Origin: Pyrocephalus nanus
Taxonomy: Eukaryota > Chordata > Aves > Passeriformes > Tyrannidae
Direction of reading: 5' to 3'
DNA: 64,000 nucleotides
NCBI GenBank assembly: GCA_038380795.1
Contig: CM076267.1
Coordinates: forward strand, 11,887,501-11,951,500
A model generated the notes under the pieces. That model did not search any database. It saw only the letters and a list, made by a program, of their open reading frames with translations, and was not told the DNA's origin. The position numbers and the translations under genes were made by a program. This document shows positions 59,901 to 64,000 of the stretch, in pieces (the stretch's first letter is position 1; every line of letters starts with the position of its first letter).

Positions 59901-62199
59901 GAAGCAGATGAAGGTCAAACATGTTTCCCACTCAGTGCTTAGCTAAAGGGATTGCAATGACCAGTGAAGCAGCAGAACAAACTTTTGAAGCAATAACATC
60001 TTAAACTGAAAGTGCAGATACTAATGCTTGAAGGTTTTGTGTTTGTTTTGGTTTTGGTTTGGTTTGGAGTTTTTTTGTATGTGTGTTTGGGGTATTTTAT
60101 TGTTGTTTTTCCTTTTTTTAAAAAAATCAAAAAAATTTACATAGTTAAATAATTGTTTCTCTTCATACCAGCTTGAACTCACTGGCACAGTACTTTTGTG
60201 TCCAGGCACAAATGGCCACAGAAAAAGATACTTATTCTTAAAATACCTCTTTTTCACACAAAAAGTATCTCGAGGTTCTTCATAACATTACCTCTCGCAG
60301 GAAAATCCAGCAAACAAAATATTCACTCAATCCCTTTTAATCATATGATCAAAGTATTTTACCATGGCAAATTGAACAAGCATCTAGAAAGAGATGAAGA
60401 GCAATGAGTACAGCAGAGGGAAGGAAATTACTTTGATCTGGGAGGGAGTAGGAGAGCAAAGGGAGGTCTGGGTGAGAAAGCTGTAGGGGAGAAGAATTCT
60501 TCACTGAGGGGTTGTGTTAGGGAAAGAGGAAGAGCAGATGCTGGGTGATCAAGGAAGCCCCAGAGGGGAGCAGAGGAGGACTTGGTCTGTATGATGTGGT
60601 GGATTCTGAAGATCAGGAAAGGGTATTTGATGCTGCGGTACAAGTTTCCATCCTGGGGGAAGAGCAGCAATTAGACCAGAAGATGGCTGAAATTTCTTTC
60701 ATGAGATGTAGACAAGGAATAAAGATGTCTTTTTCCTCAGATTTGGCTGAGCAAGGAATGGCAGGGACAGAAACATCTGGAAGATAAAGCTGCTGCCAGA
60801 GTATTTGAAAAATTAATTAGCAGATCTCACCTTATTTTCTCCATTCAGCAACAGGCCAGAGAAGAAACAAAGCAGACTATTTTAATGTAATTTTTACTCC
60901 AACATATTTACTTTCCAGAAAGATACTAAAGAAAATACTGACATGCCAGTCTTGAAGGGATCCTTTGTTTCATGTGATGTGGTAATTTACTCTTACACTG
61001 GACTTCATATTTCTCCAGTTGGTGCGGCAAACTACTCAAACTGTGGAAGGATATTTACTGTTTAAAGAAGGACAGTTCAGCAAACTTTGTCTTGTTTCTC
61101 TGTACAAGAACTATATGTAGGCTTTGCTCAATCAAGGTCTCAGATGTTGTGTGAGCAGAGCTAAGTATTTTTAAGAGTATAAAAAAGTGACAAGATAACT
61201 CCAGCCATTTGGCTTTGTTAGAACCAGGAGTTTGTCTAGCTGTGTAGTGACAGAGAAAGAGAAACTACCTTAAAGGCACATTGATTTGTGCTATTTCTTA
61301 AAGTGAAACTGGGACAGGCAGATATAAACAATGCATCTTAAAAAGTTTTAGACTCATAGCATCTCTGTGAACCTGCTGTTACCTTTCAGGTTACCTTTTC
61401 CTTCAGTTCAAGATACAAACAACCAATGCCTATACTGTGTCTGACACTATTTAGCTTGACCTAAAAATGATCTGTAAGTGCTGTGATAATATCAATATTC
61501 TATAATCATGGAAGAATAGAAAAATCATGTCTGAAAAAGCTCATCTGACAGTGAAATCTGACAGTGAATGCCAACAACCACCCTGAGTAAACTGGCTTTT
61601 TCTCAGCTGAAAGTTGACCAGGAACCTCATGGATAAGATTCTTCTTCTGAAAGAAGCGATTAAGCTCTTTCTCCTGAAAACTGATTGAAATATGTTTAAT
61701 GACTCAGAGTAATTAAGCATGTTTCCATTTCTCCTGGTGGATACACAAGAGAAAATGACCAAAAGGGGAACCCTTCTACCCTTTTGTTTCCCCTCCATAA
61801 ACTATCAGACCAGAGGACTGATGGGACAGGAAGGTGCCCTGAGAGCAGGGGGTTAGGAAAATGATGGGTATGGGTAGCCTGTGTGTGACGGATCAGGATC
61901 TGCAACTTGAAATGGCAAAGAAACAGATTTCTCCTTACTGAGAGGCGGTGTTGAGATAGGAAGCCCAGGAGGGTTTTGAAGGTTTAGGGGTGAGTTTAGT
62001 CCCTGACACTGTTCTCTTATTCCTGCACCTCCTCTGGCAAATTTTGCCTCTCGCTCTCCCACTCGGAAAACACCCCGACACAGAGGTCACATGAAGATGA
62101 GGCACAGGCCGGCGTAAGAGACAGACACCGCTACAGCTAAAGCTAAAGCAGCCAGCTGTCGTTCGCTCAAACAGGGACCTCAGCGGAACCTGAGCAGGG
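56966..62199. other. Intergenic region upstream of TFCP2L1, 5.2 kb
   Basis: It holds a block with enhancer-like appearance (57730-58010), a T-rich run (58418-58440), an old CR1/L3-like remnant (about 58655-58800), a G/T-rich simple stretch (60035-60080), and otherwise unique DNA. No coding exon is supported. A distal alternative TFCP2L1 5' exon cannot be excluded. Confidence 0.65.
58655..58800 (-). repeat. Old CR1/L3-like LINE remnant
   Basis: GAGTCACCTCTTAATCTTCC, TGTCACTATAAGGCACGCTT and CTTGCTCATTCTCAGT follow the reverse-complement order of an old amniote CR1/L3 family (CCCTCAATCTTC .. TCACTATAAGGCATG .. AATCATTCTC). The copy is strongly diverged. Confidence 0.5.
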
Positions 62200-62545
62200 C
62201 TTCCACACAGATGTCAGATGGAGCTCTCAGGTCACTCCCGAGGGTCCGCTCAAAGCACGGGCAATTCGGAGCCCAGGGCAGGTCCAGCAGAGTCGGGGGT
62301 CGCCGGGAGCTGCCCCAGGGTTGCCGGGCTGACCGCCACCATCCACCCCTTCCCTCGCCACCGCCCGTCAAACCCCGCTCCGTGCCGGGCCCGCCCCCGC
62401 CCTGCCCTCAGGGGCGGGCGCTCCGCCCCGGGGCTGGCGGGCCGTGCCCGCCCGGGGGCCGGGGCTGGCGGCAGGGCGGGCCGGGGGAGGGCTCGCCGGG
62501 CTCCAGAGCCCCGGCCCGGCCAACCCGCGGCCGCCGGGGCTGAGC

Positions 62546-62553
62546 CATAAAAG
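62546..62553 (+). promoter_or_regulatory. TFCP2L1: TATA-like box (CATAAAAG)
   Basis: CATAAAAG is an accepted TATA-box variant. It is the only A/T-rich octamer within a G+C block and lies about 127 bases upstream of the ATG. Initiation would be expected 25-32 bases downstream, at the GGCTCCAGTTGG stretch. Confidence 0.65.
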
Positions 62554-62672
62554 CGGCGGGAGCCGCCGGGGCCGCGGCTCCAGTTGGCGGCAGCCGTTCC
62601 CGGCACGCCTGGGGTGGGCAGCGCGGCCGCCCCCTCCGCAGCCCCAGGGACCGCCGCCGGGCCGCCCCCAAG

Positions 62673-62734
62673 ATGCTGTTTTGGCACACGCAGCCGGAGC
62701 ACTATAACCAGCACTCGACTGGCAGCTACCTGCG
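62673..62734 (+). CDS. TFCP2L1: TFCP2L1 first coding exon
   Basis: Twenty codons plus two bases encode MLFWHTQPEHYNQHSTGSYL and the start of Arg, followed by a consensus GTGAGT donor at 62735. This N-terminus is the characteristic start of TFCP2L1 (CP2-like 1, also LBP-9/CRTR-1), a CP2/Grainyhead-family transcription factor involved in pluripotency and in kidney and other epithelial ducts (family knowledge). UBP1 and TFCP2 start differently. The next exon should begin the conserved DVLALPIFK segment and lies beyond the window. The ATG context, CCCAAGATGC, has A at -3 and is adequate. Only this exon of the gene is present here. Confidence 0.95.
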
Positions 62735-62777
62735 GTGAGTCCCGGGCGGCGGGAGCCCCTGCGCCCTGGCACAGCGG

Positions 62778-62813
<36 letters not shown>

Positions 62814-64000
62814 GGGAGCGGGTGCCCCCGTCCCGCCGCCGCCCGCTCGGCCGCCCGGCGCTGCCCCGGGCTTAGCGCCGCTCCCTCCATCTTAGAGACC
62901 GCGGGCTCCTTTTTCTTGCTTTTCCCTTTCTTTTTTTCCTTCTTTGTTTTTTAGCGCCTCGTTAGACAGCTCTGAGCAGCTTTGCTTTACCGCTTGTGCC
63001 GGGTTCTCTCTCCTCCGTGCTGAGGTAGTGCGGCTCCAAGGGAGGAGGTGAGGCGGCGGCGAGGCGCTGTCAAAAGTCTGTGGAAAACGCCTGCTGGCAA
63101 ACTGAGAAGGCACGCAGTTTTATGGGGACGGGATTTCTTTCTCTGCTTTTTGGGACGATGTGCGAAAAGCTCAGAATTTCACTTTCTGAACTTGCCTAAA
63201 CCAGCTTTTTCCTGCCTCCGCACAGTTGCGTTTAATTAAATGTGCCTAATTTAAGTACAAGGGCTGCTAAACAATAGTCTGTAACATGTGTAGCACAAAC
63301 CCGTGTTTCCTCCCTCTGAACGATGTGAAAGCAGGCAACTTTGGGAGTTTCCTTTTTGCTGGTTGCTTGTGAATTATTTGTTTTCTGAAGATGCAAAGCT
63401 CAGCCCCCAGCTGCTGTCTGATGCGCTTCTCCGCTAAAGTAGGATTTTTCTGAATTATGACAGGGGAGAACCTGGCCGTGGCCCAAGAGCCTGACTTTCA
63501 GATGTACCCCCAAACAATCTCTCTTGAGGGAACACTGAGTTTGTCTGGGGAAGTACTTCCAACACAGATAATACTTCCTTTTCAAGGAGACACTCTATCT
63601 TGACTTTTCCTACTCCCTATCAGTGTATTTAGAAAGGATTTTTTTTTTTTTACCTAAACAATAATCTCCCATTATCAAGTGATACAATACTGTAAGATTC
63701 TTGCTTTCTGGCAGCTTCTCCACTTCATACAAAATTCTTCATGTCGTCCCTCTATATCAGTAAGTCAGTTTCACAACATGTGTGTGCCGAAAGTCGTTCT
63801 CTTGCTTTGTGCTTGCAGATCTGAGTAGTTTAGGAAAGCGAGGACGGCAGTAGCAGAGGAGCATCAGCATTGATACTTTTGTGTATTGTCAGCATTAGAG
63901 AGTGTTTATGGTGCTCAGACTGCTTCATAAACTCCATGGATTTGTTGCACAGTGCTTCAAGATCATCAAGTCTGGGTCAGGATTGAGTCCACAATTTAAA
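62735..64000 (+). other. TFCP2L1: TFCP2L1 intron 1, 5' part
   Basis: The intron begins with GTGAGT, carries the (GT)15 microsatellite at 62781-62810, remains CpG-rich to about 63070 and then becomes ordinary AT-rich DNA. A T-run lies near 63640-63650. No second exon is seen before the window ends. Confidence 0.85.
62781..62810 (+). repeat. (GT)15 microsatellite
   Basis: Fifteen uninterrupted GT units begin 46 bases inside TFCP2L1 intron 1. Such tracts are length-polymorphic and, on the sense strand, can bind CUG/GU-binding splicing factors. Confidence 0.97.

Larger units (their letters stand above)
62200..62900 (+). promoter_or_regulatory. TFCP2L1: TFCP2L1 CpG-island promoter
   Basis: A dense C+G and CpG-rich block surrounds the first exon, in contrast to about 20 kb of AT-moderate DNA before it. 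It contains Sp1-type boxes (GGGGCGGGC at 62411-62419 and CCCGCCCCCGCCC at 62389-62401), a G-quadruplex motif at 62474-62491, and a CATAAAAG box at 62546-62553. Transcription is expected to start around 62575-62585, giving a 5' UTR of about 95 bases. The combination of CpG island and TATA-like box suggests both broad competence and strong regulated initiation (inference). Confidence 0.8.

Noticed and set aside
62673..62734. UBP1 or TFCP2 as the identity of the downstream gene
   Set aside because: Those paralogues begin with different N-termini. MLFWHTQPEHYNQH is the TFCP2L1 start.
62250..62772. Long plus- and minus-strand frames over the CpG island
   Set aside because: The high G+C content suppresses stop codons. 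Ala/Gly/Pro/Arg-rich translations there carry no family signal.
1..64000. CRISPR arrays, bacterial operons, phage or endogenous retroviral genes
   Set aside because: There is no regularly spaced repeat array. No gag, pol or env-like coding stretch or paired LTRs could be recognised. The exon-intron structure is vertebrate.

Overview
The window is vertebrate nuclear DNA, most likely from a bird. The coding signal is a set of short GT-AG-bounded exons spread over tens of kilobases. The recognisable interspersed repeats are CR1-type LINE fragments ending in the 8-bp ATTCTGTG motif, plus a few decayed older repeats. There are no Alu, L1 or other mammalian elements, no bacterial-style gene packing, no CRISPR and no operons. 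Species cannot be set from the sequence alone.

Region 1 (1-41,720, + strand) is the 3' part of CLASP1, the microtubule plus-end tracking protein CLIP-associating protein 1. Nine constitutive coding exons (9,172 to 37,667) join without a break in frame into about 460 C-terminal residues. A 39-codon in-phase cassette exon lies at 15,533-15,649. The C-terminus ends in a Ser-rich tail finishing STHS, as in CLASP1, rather than the CLASP2-type ending. The first 9.2 kb is intron from further upstream in the gene. A 3' UTR of about 4 kb runs to an AATAAA at 41,695.

Region 2 (41,720-about 62,575) is about 21 kb of intergenic DNA. It holds an internally deleted CR1 element (about 43,700-44,890), two more CR1 3' ends (54,371-54,610 on +; 56,136-about 56,965 on -), older L3/CR1-like debris, and several AT-rich unique stretches that could be conserved enhancers.

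Region 3 (about 62,200-64,000, + strand) is a CpG-rich promoter with a CATAAAAG box and a strong G-quadruplex motif, followed by the first coding exon of TFCP2L1 (62,673-62,734) and the start of its intron 1. TFCP2L1 is a CP2/Grainyhead-family transcription factor. The head-to-tail order CLASP1 then TFCP2L1 is the arrangement known on human chromosome 2q14, which independently supports the CLASP1 rather than CLASP2 call.

I found no novel multi-gene system. The points most worth a second look are the CLASP1 cassette exon, a TAGAAG tandem acceptor in CLASP1, the promoter architecture of TFCP2L1, a tRNA-like element with A and B boxes in a CLASP1 intron, and structured or CpG-rich patches in the CLASP1 3' UTR.
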